Shown here: positions 1-7,694 of the stretch, in pieces
Layout: the number at the start of each line of letters is the position of its first letter
How positions within the stretch are numbered: the stretch's first letter is position 1
Assembly (NCBI GenBank): GCA_039917655.1
Contig: JBDSJC010000133.1
Coordinates: 1-24,972 of the forward strand
Direction of reading: 5' to 3'
Length of the DNA stretch: 24,972 nucleotides
Source of the DNA: PNKC01 sp039917655
GTDB lineage: Bacteria; Chloroflexota; Dehalococcoidia; Tepidiformales; Tepidiformaceae
The notes under the pieces: model-generated
Database searches by the model: none
Told to the model about the DNA's origin: nothing
Seen by the model: only the letters and a program-made list of their open reading frames with translations
Translations under genes and position numbers: made by a program

Positions 1-314
1 CTCATCCCGCTTTCGATGCGGTAGGTAAGGCCGGTTGAATCCGGCTGTTCGGCGCGGGCACGGTTGTCCACGGTCACGCCGCGGATACCGGCGTCCGCCA
101 CCAGGATGTTGCTCCCGGAACCGAGCACGAAGAGGGGGACATCGGCGTCGCGGGCCGCGTTTGTGGCTGCCGCCAGGGCATCGGCGTTCCGCACCGTAAG
201 AAAGATGTCCGCCGGGCCGCCCACGCCGAAGGTGGTGTGGCGCGCCAGCGGCTCATCGCGGCGCACATCTCCGTGCAATTCCAGCGTGGTGGCCACGGCG
301 TCGAGGGCGGTCAT
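1..314 (-). CDS. murB: UDP-N-acetylenolpyruvoylglucosamine reductase MurB, 5' part only
   Basis: Only the first 104 codons are inside the window; the gene continues past the left edge. MurB is the FAD enzyme that uses NADPH to reduce UDP-GlcNAc-enolpyruvate to UDP-MurNAc in the cytoplasm, the second committed step of peptidoglycan precursor synthesis. Translating the minus strand from the ATG at 314 gives the family's N-terminal signature: HTTFGVGGPAD near residues 26-36, then VLGSGSNILVAD near residues 63-74, the FAD/pyrophosphate-binding loop. The start is fixed by an ATGA overlap with the murC stop, so it is probably translated by coupling at the end of the dcw operon seen here. The substrate-binding and C-terminal domains cannot be checked. 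Confidence 0.93.
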   Translation of the reverse strand, partial: MTALDAVATTLELHGDVRRDEPLARHTTFGVGGPADIFLTVRNADALAAATNAARDADVPLFVLGSGSNILVADAGIRGVTVDNRARAEQPDSTGLTYRIESGM

Positions 315-1675
315 TGCAACAGCTCCACGATCCTCGGACCAACTTCGACCACGTCACCGGCCCCCATGGTGAAGATCACGTCACCCGGACGCGCCAGCCC
401 CACGGCGAGGGCGGCGGCGGCGGCGAAGTCCTCGGCGTAGTGGGCCGCCGGCGTGTTGATCGCGTCCGTGAGGTCGCGGGCGCTCTTTCCGCCCTCCGGG
501 TTTTCACGGGCGGCGTAGGTTTCGAGGACGATCAGTTCGTCGATGCCGTCCCAACAGCGCGTCCATTCGTCCCAGAGGTAGGCGATGCGGCTGTAGGTAT
601 GGGGCTGGTAGACGACGATCAGCCGCCTGCCGGGGAAGGCAGCGCGGGCTGTGGCGATGGTGCTGCGCACTTCTGTCGGGTGGTGGGCGTAGTCGTCCAT
701 GACCAGTACGCCGCTCGCCCCGCCGACCGTTTCAAAGCGGCGGTGGGCGCCGTGGACCTTCGCCAGCGCTCCCCGGATAGTGTCGAAGGAGACCCCTTCT
801 TGCAGGCAAACCGCGGCAGCGGCGAGCGCGTTCCGGACGAAGTTGTCGCCGGGGAACGGCACGTGCAATTCGCCCATCTCGGTGCCCCGGTGCCAGACGG
901 TGAAGTCTGCCCCGGACGCCGACTTCCTGACGTCCGTCGCGGTCCAGGTCGCTCCGGCGCTCGTCCCATACGTCTCGTTGCGCGCCCCAGCGGCGGCCCC
1001 GCCGAGCCTCGCCGAGCCCGGATCGTCAGCGCAGACCAGCAGCAAGCCGCCGGGCTGCACCAGGCTGGCGAAGTGCGTGAACGCTTCGTGATACGCGTCG
1101 TCGCTGCCGTAGTAGTCCAGATGGTCGGGTTCGACGTTTGTGATCACGGCCACGGCGGGCCTGTATTCGTGGAAAGCGCGTTTGTATTCGTCGGCTTCTA
1201 CCACGCAGATGTCTCCGCCTCCCCATGCAGCGTGGCCCCCAAGATCGATGCTTTCGCCGCCGAGCAGGTACATCGGGTTGCGCCCTGCCTCGCGCAGGAT
1301 GAATGCGAGCAGGCTGCACGTTGTCGTCTTACCGTGCGCGCCCGCGACAGCGATGACGCGCTTCCCCTCCATCAACCGGGCGACCATTTCGGCGCGCAGG
1401 ATGACCGGGATGCCGAGACGCCGAGCTTCCGCGATCTCCGGGTTAGCGTCGTCCGCGGCGGCTGTGGCGACCACGAGCACAGGATTGCCGAGGTTGTCCG
1501 CGGAATGCCCTTCGAAGACCTTCGCGCCCACAGCCTGAGCCTTTTCGGTGAGCGCGGAAGGCCGCAGGTCGCTGCCAGTGACTTCGATGCCGCGCTCGCG
1601 CAGTAGGAGGGCGATGGCGGACATGTGCATGCCGCCGATGCCGACAAGATGGACGGGTCCGGTGATTTCGGTCAT
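311..1675 (-). CDS. murC: UDP-N-acetylmuramate--L-alanine ligase MurC
   Basis: 454 aa, normal length for MurC, the cytoplasmic ATP-dependent ligase that adds L-alanine to UDP-MurNAc. The N-terminal Rossmann-like UDP-binding domain begins with HLVGIGGMHMSA (residues 9-20). The central Mur ligase domain has the P-loop AGAHGKTTT at 111-119 and the Mg-binding VEADEY segment near 159-164. NVEPDHLDYYG follows near 180-190, and DDYAHHPTEV marks the C-terminal domain. The ATG start overlaps the murG stop as ATGA, and the stop overlaps the murB start in the same way, so the three genes are tightly coupled. Nothing looks damaged. MurC rather than MurE/D/F is supported by the GIGGMHMSA N-terminus and the AHGKTT P-loop. 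Confidence 0.97.
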   Translation of the reverse strand: MTEITGPVHLVGIGGMHMSAIALLLRERGIEVTGSDLRPSALTEKAQAVGAKVFEGHSADNLGNPVLVVATAAADDANPEIAEARRLGIPVILRAEMVARLMEGKRVIAVAGAHGKTTTCSLLAFILREAGRNPMYLLGGESIDLGGHAAWGGGDICVVEADEYKRAFHEYRPAVAVITNVEPDHLDYYGSDDAYHEAFTHFASLVQPGGLLLVCADDPGSARLGGAAAGARNETYGTSAGATWTATDVRKSASGADFTVWHRGTEMGELHVPFPGDNFVRNALAAAAVCLQEGVSFDTIRGALAKVHGAHRRFETVGGASGVLVMDDYAHHPTEVRSTIATARAAFPGRRLIVVYQPHTYSRIAYLWDEWTRCWDGIDELIVLETYAARENPEGGKSARDLTDAINTPAAHYAEDFAAAAALAVGLARPGDVIFTMGAGDVVEVGPRIVELLQ

Positions 1676-2763
1676 TGCTTCGCCACCCCCTCGATCACTG
1701 TGGCAATCGCATCAGCGGCGTCGTCTCGACGAAGTTTTGTCGCAGCGTCGCGCATCGCCGCCAATCGCGGTTCGTCCTCGATCAGGTTCAACGCCAGGTT
1801 GATCAGTTCGTTGAGCCGTGCCTCCTCAAGCACAATGGCAGCCCCCGCATCGGCCAGCCAGGCGGCGTTGTGGCGCTGGTGACCGCCCGCATACGTCGCC
1901 GGAACGAGAATGGACGGCAGGCCCGCCGCCGGTAGCTCTCCGAGCACGCTCGCGCCGGCGCGCATCACCGCCAGATCGGCGGCGAGCATCACGGTGGCCA
2001 GATCATCCCGGTAGGGCGACACGTGGTACAGATTATCGAGTCCTTCCCCTAGTCCGGACTTGAAGCCGGCGGCATCGTCGTAGTCAGCTGTGCCCGTGAC
2101 GTGGACCACGGTGCACGTTTCGACGAGGTCACGTAGGCCGCGAAACACGGCCTGGTTGATGGCGTGAGCACCCTGGGTGGCGCCGGCGATCACCACCACC
2201 CGTTCTTCGGCGGCGAACCCGAGCGCTTGTCGCGCCGCGTCCCGAGTCGTTGTGAAGAACGCGTTGCGCACCGGATAGCCGGTGACGACCGTCTTCGCGC
2301 GAGGTAGGAAGGCGAGCGCGGCCCCGGTTGTGGTTGTGATTCGAGTGGCGAGGCGCTTTTCGGCTTTGACGGCCCAGCCCGGCTCAACGTCCGGCAGGTA
2401 GACCACCAGAGGTGTGCGCAGGACTCGTGCCGCGAGGCAGCAGGGGAAGCTGCCGTAGCCGCCCGTGCTGAACACCACGTCAGGCCGAAACGCGCGCAGC
2501 TTGCGCGCCGCGCTGAGCGTCCCAACGCTGAGCCGCCAGACGCTGCGCACCAGTTGCAGCGGATTCCGGCCACGGATCTGGGCGGCTGGCACAGTTTCGA
2601 ATTGCAGGCCGGCGGATTCGACAATGTCGCGCTCGCCGCGGTCCTCGGGGCCGAAGAATCGCACCTCCGGCGAGACGGCCGCACGCTTCCGCACAGCCTC
2701 GAGCACCGCCAGTGCGGGCAGGATGTGGCCTCCCGTGCCGCCCCCGGTTAACGCCAGCCTCAC
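1672..2763 (-). CDS. murG: UDP-N-acetylglucosamine--lipid I GlcNAc transferase MurG
   Basis: 363 aa GT-B glycosyltransferase of family GT28. It sits on the cytoplasmic face of the membrane and converts lipid I to lipid II using UDP-GlcNAc. The N-terminal acceptor domain starts with the family G-loop GGGTGGHILPALAV (residues 7-20), followed by FSTGGYGSFPCC. The C-terminal donor domain has GATQGAHAINQAV, a second G-loop usually written GGSQGA, and MRAGASVLGELPAAGLPSI followed by a GGHQRHNA segment that reads the uracil/sugar. The start is GTG, overlapping the ftsW stop as GTGA. The downstream end overlaps murC. No missing residues were noticed. Confidence 0.97.
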   Translation of the reverse strand: MRLALTGGGTGGHILPALAVLEAVRKRAAVSPEVRFFGPEDRGERDIVESAGLQFETVPAAQIRGRNPLQLVRSVWRLSVGTLSAARKLRAFRPDVVFSTGGYGSFPCCLAARVLRTPLVVYLPDVEPGWAVKAEKRLATRITTTTGAALAFLPRAKTVVTGYPVRNAFFTTTRDAARQALGFAAEERVVVIAGATQGAHAINQAVFRGLRDLVETCTVVHVTGTADYDDAAGFKSGLGEGLDNLYHVSPYRDDLATVMLAADLAVMRAGASVLGELPAAGLPSILVPATYAGGHQRHNAAWLADAGAAIVLEEARLNELINLALNLIEDEPRLAAMRDAATKLRRDDAADAIATVIEGVAKQ

Positions 2764-3935
2764 TTTCGTCGCCGCACGATCTGGCGCGCGGAATCGGCAT
2801 CGCCTTCAACGTAACCGCCGCGGTCTGTGCCGTAGCGCGAGACGCTCATCAACACGCCCATGGCGAGCATGACCGCGGCCAGAGCGTTGCTGCCGAAGCT
2901 CAGGAAGGGCAACGGAACGCCGGTGAGCGGGATGACGCGCGTGATGCCGCCGATGTTGAGGAACGCCTGGACGGTGATCCATGTGGTCACTCCCGTGGCG
3001 ATGAGCCGCCCGAAGTCATCGCGGGCGCGGCGGGCGACCTGGAAGCCGCGCACCATGAGAATGAGGTAGAGGAAGATGATCGGGACGGTCGCGAGGATGC
3101 CGAGCTCTTCGCCGATAATTGCAAACACGCCGTCCGTGTGGCTCTCCGGAATGTAGAAGAACTTGCCTCGGCTGGCGCCCAGGCCCAGGCCGTGGATGCC
3201 GCCGTTGCCAATGGCGATGAGCGATTGCAGCGTCTGGAAGCCGTGTCCGAGCGGGTCGGTCTCTGCGTTGAAAAAGGCTGTGAGCCGGTCCGCGCGGTAG
3301 CCCGCGACCGTCGCCAGCAGCGCCATCGCCACGAAACCCGAGACGCCCAGGGCCAGCATCTGCATGAGTGAAGCGCCCGCCACCCAGAACATTGTTACCG
3401 TGATGAGGAGGATGATGAGCGTTGTGCCCAGGTTCGGCTGGAGCATGATCAGGCCGCCGAGCGAGCCGATGATGACGACGAATGGGATCAGCCCGTGTTC
3501 CAGAGTGCGCAGGTCGTCGCCCTTCGATGCAAGCCACGCGGCGAGGTAGATGATGACCGTGAGCTTGGCGAATTCGGCGGGCTGGACGGTGAGCTCGCCA
3601 AAGCCGATCCAGCGTCGCGCGCCTCCACCTTCCACGCCGATCACGAGCACCGTGATGAGCGCAAGGATGGTGAGCACCATGATCGGCAGGGCCAGCGGCT
3701 TGAGCTTGTGGTAATCGGTACGCATCGCCGCGATCAGCAGAAACGTCCCCACGGCCGCCCACGCGCCTTGCCGGATGATGAAGTAATGCGGGTCGCCGAA
3801 CTTCGCCAAGCCGATTACGAAGCTCGCGCTATACACCGCAACAAGGCCAGTAATCGTCAGTACCGTTGTCAGGGCGATAAGTGCGTAGTCGGGGCGCCCG
3901 GGTGCGAAATCTGGAGTGCGCGTTGCGGTGGCTAT
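2760..3935 (-). CDS. ftsW: Lipid II polymerase / division protein FtsW, apparent ATA start
   Basis: SEDS-family multi-pass membrane protein that polymerises lipid II glycan at the septum with its partner FtsI, which is encoded upstream. The frame gives about 391 aa with roughly ten hydrophobic segments. It ends in the family signature VPLPFLSFGSNALAA, followed by a short cytoplasmic tail. The only standard start inside the conserved part is a GTG at 3836, which cuts helix 1 (YALIALTTVLTITGLVAVYS) in half. Upstream in frame there is no ATG, GTG or TTG before the frame runs deep into murD. The best start is ATA at 3935, five bases after a strong GGAGGTG and forming ATAG with the murD stop, mirroring the ATGA junctions elsewhere in the operon. 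An A for G base-call error or a true AUA start are both possible. FtsW rather than RodA is inferred from location. Confidence 0.9.
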   Translation of the reverse strand: MATATRTPDFAPGRPDYALIALTTVLTITGLVAVYSASFVIGLAKFGDPHYFIIRQGAWAAVGTFLLIAAMRTDYHKLKPLALPIMVLTILALITVLVIGVEGGGARRWIGFGELTVQPAEFAKLTVIIYLAAWLASKGDDLRTLEHGLIPFVVIIGSLGGLIMLQPNLGTTLIILLITVTMFWVAGASLMQMLALGVSGFVAMALLATVAGYRADRLTAFFNAETDPLGHGFQTLQSLIAIGNGGIHGLGLGASRGKFFYIPESHTDGVFAIIGEELGILATVPIIFLYLILMVRGFQVARRARDDFGRLIATGVTTWITVQAFLNIGGITRVIPLTGVPLPFLSFGSNALAAVMLAMGVLMSVSRYGTDRGGYVEGDADSARQIVRRRK

Positions 3936-5335
3936 GACTGCACCTCCGGGGAGAAGCCGGGAAGCTCGCGCACCAGCGCGCGAAACCGCTCGCCGCGGAC
4001 TTCGAAGCTGGGGTAGGCGTCGAAACTCGTGCCGGCTGGCGAGAGCAGGACGGCGTCGCCGTCCTGCACCGCGGCGGCGGCGGCTTCCACAGCATCCTCG
4101 AGAGTTGTTACGACCCGCGTGTCCGGAACGGCTGCACGCACTCCGTCGGCAAACAGTTGGGCCGCTTCGCCGAAGCAGATCACCGCCCGGCAGCGTGTGC
4201 CCGCCAGCTCCCGCAGTCCGTCCAGCGGCAGCTTCTTGTCCCGCCCGCCGAGGAGCAGGACCACGGGCTCGGTGAAGGCGTTGAGGCCGGCGATCGCGCG
4301 GTCAGGGCTGGTGGCGATACTGTCGTTCACCCAGTTGGCCCCGTTTGCACGCCCCACAACTTCAAGGCGGTGGGGCACGCCCCGGAACTCGCCGATGGCC
4401 CTGCCGATTGCCTGGGAATCAAAGCCCGCCTGGCTGGCGATTGCGGCGGCCATCACCACGTTCGAAAGGTTGTGCCTGCCGCGCAGTCGCACCGCATCCT
4501 GATTGGCTACCGCTTCGGCGAAACGGCCGTGCCTGATCATCACGTGGCCGTCTTCGAGCCACGCCCCGTCGCCTTCCACCAGCGAGTCGATCGAGCAGCG
4601 CACGAGGCGCCCCTTGACCGCAGCCATCAAGGCATGACTGGTGTGGTCGTCGGCGTTCATCACGGCGCTGTCTTGGCGGGATTGGTGACCCAGGATGTTG
4701 CGCTTCAGCCCCACATATTCGTCCCAACTGAACTGGTCCAAATGGTTCGGGGTGACGTTTGTGATCGCCGCGATCGCAGGCGAGCGGTCTGTGTACTGGA
4801 GCTGGGTGTGGCTGATCTCCAGGACAACGGTCGTCTCGGGCGTGATTTGGCCGAGACGGCCGAGGAGCGCCTGGCCGATGTTTCCGCCCACCACGTGAGG
4901 CACTCCCGCCGCCTTTGCCATCGCCCCAACGAGTGCGGTCGTGGTCGACTTCCCGCTCGACCCCGTAGTCCCCAGGACCCGCCCCTGGCAGAGCTGCAGA
5001 AAGAGCCGCATCTGGGAGGTGAACGGGATGCCGAGTTGGCGCGCTCGTACCACCACCGGGTTGTAACGCAGCACCGATTGCGCCACGGCCACGATCTCGA
5101 ACCCCGCGGGGTCTAGCAGGTCCTGGCCGCTGACAACATGCTCCAGGCCAGCGGGCGCGATCGCCCCGGCGGCCTCGAGCTGCGCATCCGTGCGCGTGTC
5201 GCTGACTGTCACCTGAGCGCCGTGGGCGAGGAAGTAGCGGGCGAGGTCTTGCCCTTCGATGCCGAGCGAGTAGACGATGACCCGCTTGCCGGCGAGGTCG
5301 GCGGGAAGGTCGGCGGATCGTTCTTGAATGCCCAT
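3932..5335 (-). CDS. murD: UDP-N-acetylmuramoyl-L-alanine--D-glutamate ligase MurD
   Basis: 467 aa cytoplasmic ligase that adds D-glutamate to UDP-MurNAc-L-Ala using ATP. The N-terminal UDP-binding domain contains RVIVYSLGIEGQDLARYF (18-35). The central domain P-loop is GTTGSSGKSTTT (122-133), with SSGK instead of the commoner TNGK. Further on are TNVTPNHLDQF and the C-terminal DSIATSPDRAIAG and LLLGGRDKKLP segments, typical of MurD and shared with MurE. I chose the ATG at 5335 because its first base is the last base of the mraY stop (TGATG). A GTG one codon upstream is an alternative, and the frame stays open further upstream inside mraY without coding character. The stop overlaps the proposed ftsW start. 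Confidence 0.95.
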   Translation of the reverse strand: MGIQERSADLPADLAGKRVIVYSLGIEGQDLARYFLAHGAQVTVSDTRTDAQLEAAGAIAPAGLEHVVSGQDLLDPAGFEIVAVAQSVLRYNPVVVRARQLGIPFTSQMRLFLQLCQGRVLGTTGSSGKSTTTALVGAMAKAAGVPHVVGGNIGQALLGRLGQITPETTVVLEISHTQLQYTDRSPAIAAITNVTPNHLDQFSWDEYVGLKRNILGHQSRQDSAVMNADDHTSHALMAAVKGRLVRCSIDSLVEGDGAWLEDGHVMIRHGRFAEAVANQDAVRLRGRHNLSNVVMAAAIASQAGFDSQAIGRAIGEFRGVPHRLEVVGRANGANWVNDSIATSPDRAIAGLNAFTEPVVLLLGGRDKKLPLDGLRELAGTRCRAVICFGEAAQLFADGVRAAVPDTRVVTTLEDAVEAAAAAVQDGDAVLLSPAGTSFDAYPSFEVRGERFRALVRELPGFSPEVQS

Positions 5336-6303
5336 CACGCCGGCACCGCCAATGCGAACGCGACGCCGAGGACGGCCGCGGCGATGCCCACCAGCCAGAA
5401 GCGGGTAACGACCTGCGTCTCCGCCCAACCGGATTCTTCGAAGTGGTGGTGGAGCGGCGCACGCTTGAGGACGCGCTTCCCGCCGCTCAGTTTGTAGTAG
5501 CTGATCTGCACCACGTTGCTCAGCGCCTCGGCCACGAAGATGATCCCGATCAGCGGCAGCAGCAGCCACTGGCCGGTCATCAAGGCAACGACGGCGAGGC
5601 TCGATCCGAGCGCCAGCGCCCCGGTATCGCCCATAATCACCTGCGCTGGGTGGGCGTTGTACCAGAGGAAGCCGAGGTTCGCGCCGGCGATGATCAGCGC
5701 GAAGGTGGCGACGTACTCCTGGCCCTGGATGAAGGCGATGGCCCCATAAGCGATGAACGCGAACAGCGTGGTCCCGCCGGCCAAGCCGTCCAGTCCGTCG
5801 CTGATCGCCACCGAACTGGTCGTCCCAACGATGACTGCGATGGCGATCGGCACGTACCAGAGGCCCAATTCGTACTTCCCTTGCCAGGGGATGTTGATCG
5901 ATTGCACTTCGATCTGGTCATAGAGCACCCATGCCGCGCCGATCGCGAGCACGGTGAGGAAGCTGATCTTGAATCGCCAGGAGAGGCCGGTCTGCTTGCG
6001 GTGTTGCAGCGTCCCGAGGTCATCCACAAACCCGGCGGCCCCGGTGATCCCGATCATCGCCAGAGGGAGAAGGATCGAATTGTGCCGCCACCAATCGACG
6101 GCGATAGCGGTGACGATGAACGTGGGTACCCAGATGATGAAACCGCCGAACGTGGGCGTGCCAGCCTTCTTCTGGTGCGACTCCGGCTGGTATTCGCTGA
6201 TGCTTTTTCCAGCTTTTTTGGCCCGGAGGATGCGCACGATCGGCGCCCCGAGAGCGACCGCTAGGGCAAACGTAATGACGCCACTGACGAGCGCGTGGAT
6301 CAT
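5335..6303 (-). CDS. mraY: Phospho-N-acetylmuramoyl-pentapeptide transferase MraY
   Basis: 322 aa polytopic inner-membrane enzyme. It transfers phospho-MurNAc-pentapeptide from UDP to undecaprenyl phosphate, forming lipid I. It carries the family's conserved loops: ESHQKKAGTPTFGGF (41-55), the Mg-binding SDGLDGLAGG segment, MGDTGALALGSSLA and the cytoplasmic HHHFEESGW signature followed by TRFWLVGI. About ten hydrophobic segments are visible, as expected. The ATG overlaps the murF stop as ATGA, and the stop shares a base with the murD ATG. The family also includes WecA-type enzymes, but the HHHFE motif, which MraY carries, and the dcw position settle the call. Confidence 0.97.
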   Translation of the reverse strand: MIHALVSGVITFALAVALGAPIVRILRAKKAGKSISEYQPESHQKKAGTPTFGGFIIWVPTFIVTAIAVDWWRHNSILLPLAMIGITGAAGFVDDLGTLQHRKQTGLSWRFKISFLTVLAIGAAWVLYDQIEVQSINIPWQGKYELGLWYVPIAIAVIVGTTSSVAISDGLDGLAGGTTLFAFIAYGAIAFIQGQEYVATFALIIAGANLGFLWYNAHPAQVIMGDTGALALGSSLAVVALMTGQWLLLPLIGIIFVAEALSNVVQISYYKLSGGKRVLKRAPLHHHFEESGWAETQVVTRFWLVGIAAAVLGVAFALAVPA

Positions 6304-7694
6304 GGAGAGCCCCCCAACTGCGGGGCGGCGCTGAGCAGCGGCAAGATGGTCTCGAACGCTTCGCCGCGCGAGGCCTTAACGAGCACGTAGTCGCCAGTGG
6401 CCAGCTGGGCGGCGACGAAGGCTGCCGCCTCGGCCTTTTCGCCGAACCAGTGGGCTTCGCCTAGCCCAGCCTCACGGGCTGCTTCGACGAGCGTCCGGCA
6501 GCTCTCGCCCGAGGCCACGACCATGTCGGCGTTCTCCGCCGCGATGACGCCTGCGGTGCGGTGTTCGCTCACTTCGAACTCACCGAGTTCGGCCATGCGG
6601 CCAAGCAAGGCGATCCGCCTCCCGGGCAGACTCCCGAGCATCTCAAGGGCGCCGGCCAACGACGCAGGGCTTGAGTTGTAGCGGTCATCGATGATCGTCG
6701 CCCCGGCGCGCCCGGCGAAGATGCGCGACCGCCCCGGCTCTTTGCTTGCGCTGATCGCTACCGCGGCCGTCTCAAGCTTCATGCCAAGGGCGAGCGAAAC
6801 CCCGATGGCAGCGAGGGCTGCGGCCACCGTGTGCTCACCCGGAAGCGGCGACTGGACGTGCGCGGTCTCGCCCTCGAACGTGGCATCGAAGGACACCCCA
6901 AACAGCCCGTGACTCACGGTATTGGCCAGCTTGAGGGTGGCGGTGTCGTTCGCGCCGAAGCGGATGACGTTGCAGCGCAGCTCCGAGGAGGGCAGCGAAA
7001 CGCGTTGATCGTCGGCGTTGAGGATCGCGGTTCCAGATTCCGGAAGATAGCGGGCGAGGGTCAGTTTTTCGCGTTGAATCGCTTCGATCGTGCCGAGCTT
7101 TTCGATGTGCGTGAAGCCGACGTTGAGGACCACGCCGATCTCTGGATCGGCGATTTCGCAGAGATAGAGGATCTCGCCGATAGAGTCCATGGCCAGTTCG
7201 AGCACCGATACTTCGTGGTCGCGGCGCAGACTCATGAGGGCCAACGGCAGGCCTTCGCGGGAATTGAAGTTGCCAGCGCTCTTGTGGGTGTTGAATGCGG
7301 TGGCAAGGGCGGCTGCGGTCAGGTCCTTCGTCGTCGTCTTGCCCACCGTGCCGGTGATGCCGACGACGCGGGGGTTGCACTCACGGCGCCAGGCGTTGGC
7401 AAGCTCGCCCACGGCGCGCGTGGCATCCGGGGCGACGATGATCGTCTTGTCGCGAAAATCGCCCTGTGGTACCCGTTCGCAGATCGCTGCCACCGCGCCG
7501 TTGTTCAGGGCGTCCGCCACAAATCGGTTGCCATCCTCTCGCTCGCCTGGGAACGCGGTGAAGAGGTCGCCCGCCTGGGCTGCGCGAGAATCCGCGGCGC
7601 CACCGGTGATCTCGGCCTCGGGGCCGGCCATCACCAGATAGCCGTGGGCGCGCATCGTGTCGGCCGCGAACGTTGTGGTGAGGTGCTCGCTCAT
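6300..7694 (-). CDS. murF: UDP-MurNAc-tripeptide--D-alanyl-D-alanine ligase MurF
   Basis: 464 aa cytoplasmic Mur ligase that adds the D-Ala-D-Ala dipeptide and completes the UDP-MurNAc-pentapeptide. The N-terminal domain has GGAADSRAAQAGDLFTAFPG (31-50), where MurE and MurF both carry an SR..GDLF motif. The ATP P-loop is GITGTVGKTTTKD (112-124). NVGFTHIEKLGTIEAI is the MurF-type version of the central motif, and DDRYNSSPASLAGAL, with the DxYNANP-like segment, distinguishes MurF from MurE. Starts and stops are ATGA overlaps with ftsI and mraY. murE, normally just upstream, is absent, so the tripeptide substrate must come from a ligase encoded elsewhere. Confidence 0.95.
   Translation of the reverse strand: MSEHLTTTFAADTMRAHGYLVMAGPEAEITGGAADSRAAQAGDLFTAFPGEREDGNRFVADALNNGAVAAICERVPQGDFRDKTIIVAPDATRAVGELANAWRRECNPRVVGITGTVGKTTTKDLTAAALATAFNTHKSAGNFNSREGLPLALMSLRRDHEVSVLELAMDSIGEILYLCEIADPEIGVVLNVGFTHIEKLGTIEAIQREKLTLARYLPESGTAILNADDQRVSLPSSELRCNVIRFGANDTATLKLANTVSHGLFGVSFDATFEGETAHVQSPLPGEHTVAAALAAIGVSLALGMKLETAAVAISASKEPGRSRIFAGRAGATIIDDRYNSSPASLAGALEMLGSLPGRRIALLGRMAELGEFEVSEHRTAGVIAAENADMVVASGESCRTLVEAAREAGLGEAHWFGEKAEAAAFVAAQLATGDYVLVKASRGEAFETILPLLSAAPQLGGSP

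Noticed and set aside
314..1606. A 430-codon open frame on the plus strand opposite murC
   Set aside because: It is the antisense of a conserved gene in GC-rich DNA; its translation shows no family motifs. Similar long antisense frames opposite murD, mraY, murF, ftsI, the dehydratase gene, tldD and the thiolase were dropped for the same reason.
5336..5569. A longer murD beginning at 5569
   Set aside because: The extra 78 residues are the out-of-frame translation of the mraY 3' end, rich in Arg and Ala with no homology; the ATG at 5335 fits the family N-terminus.
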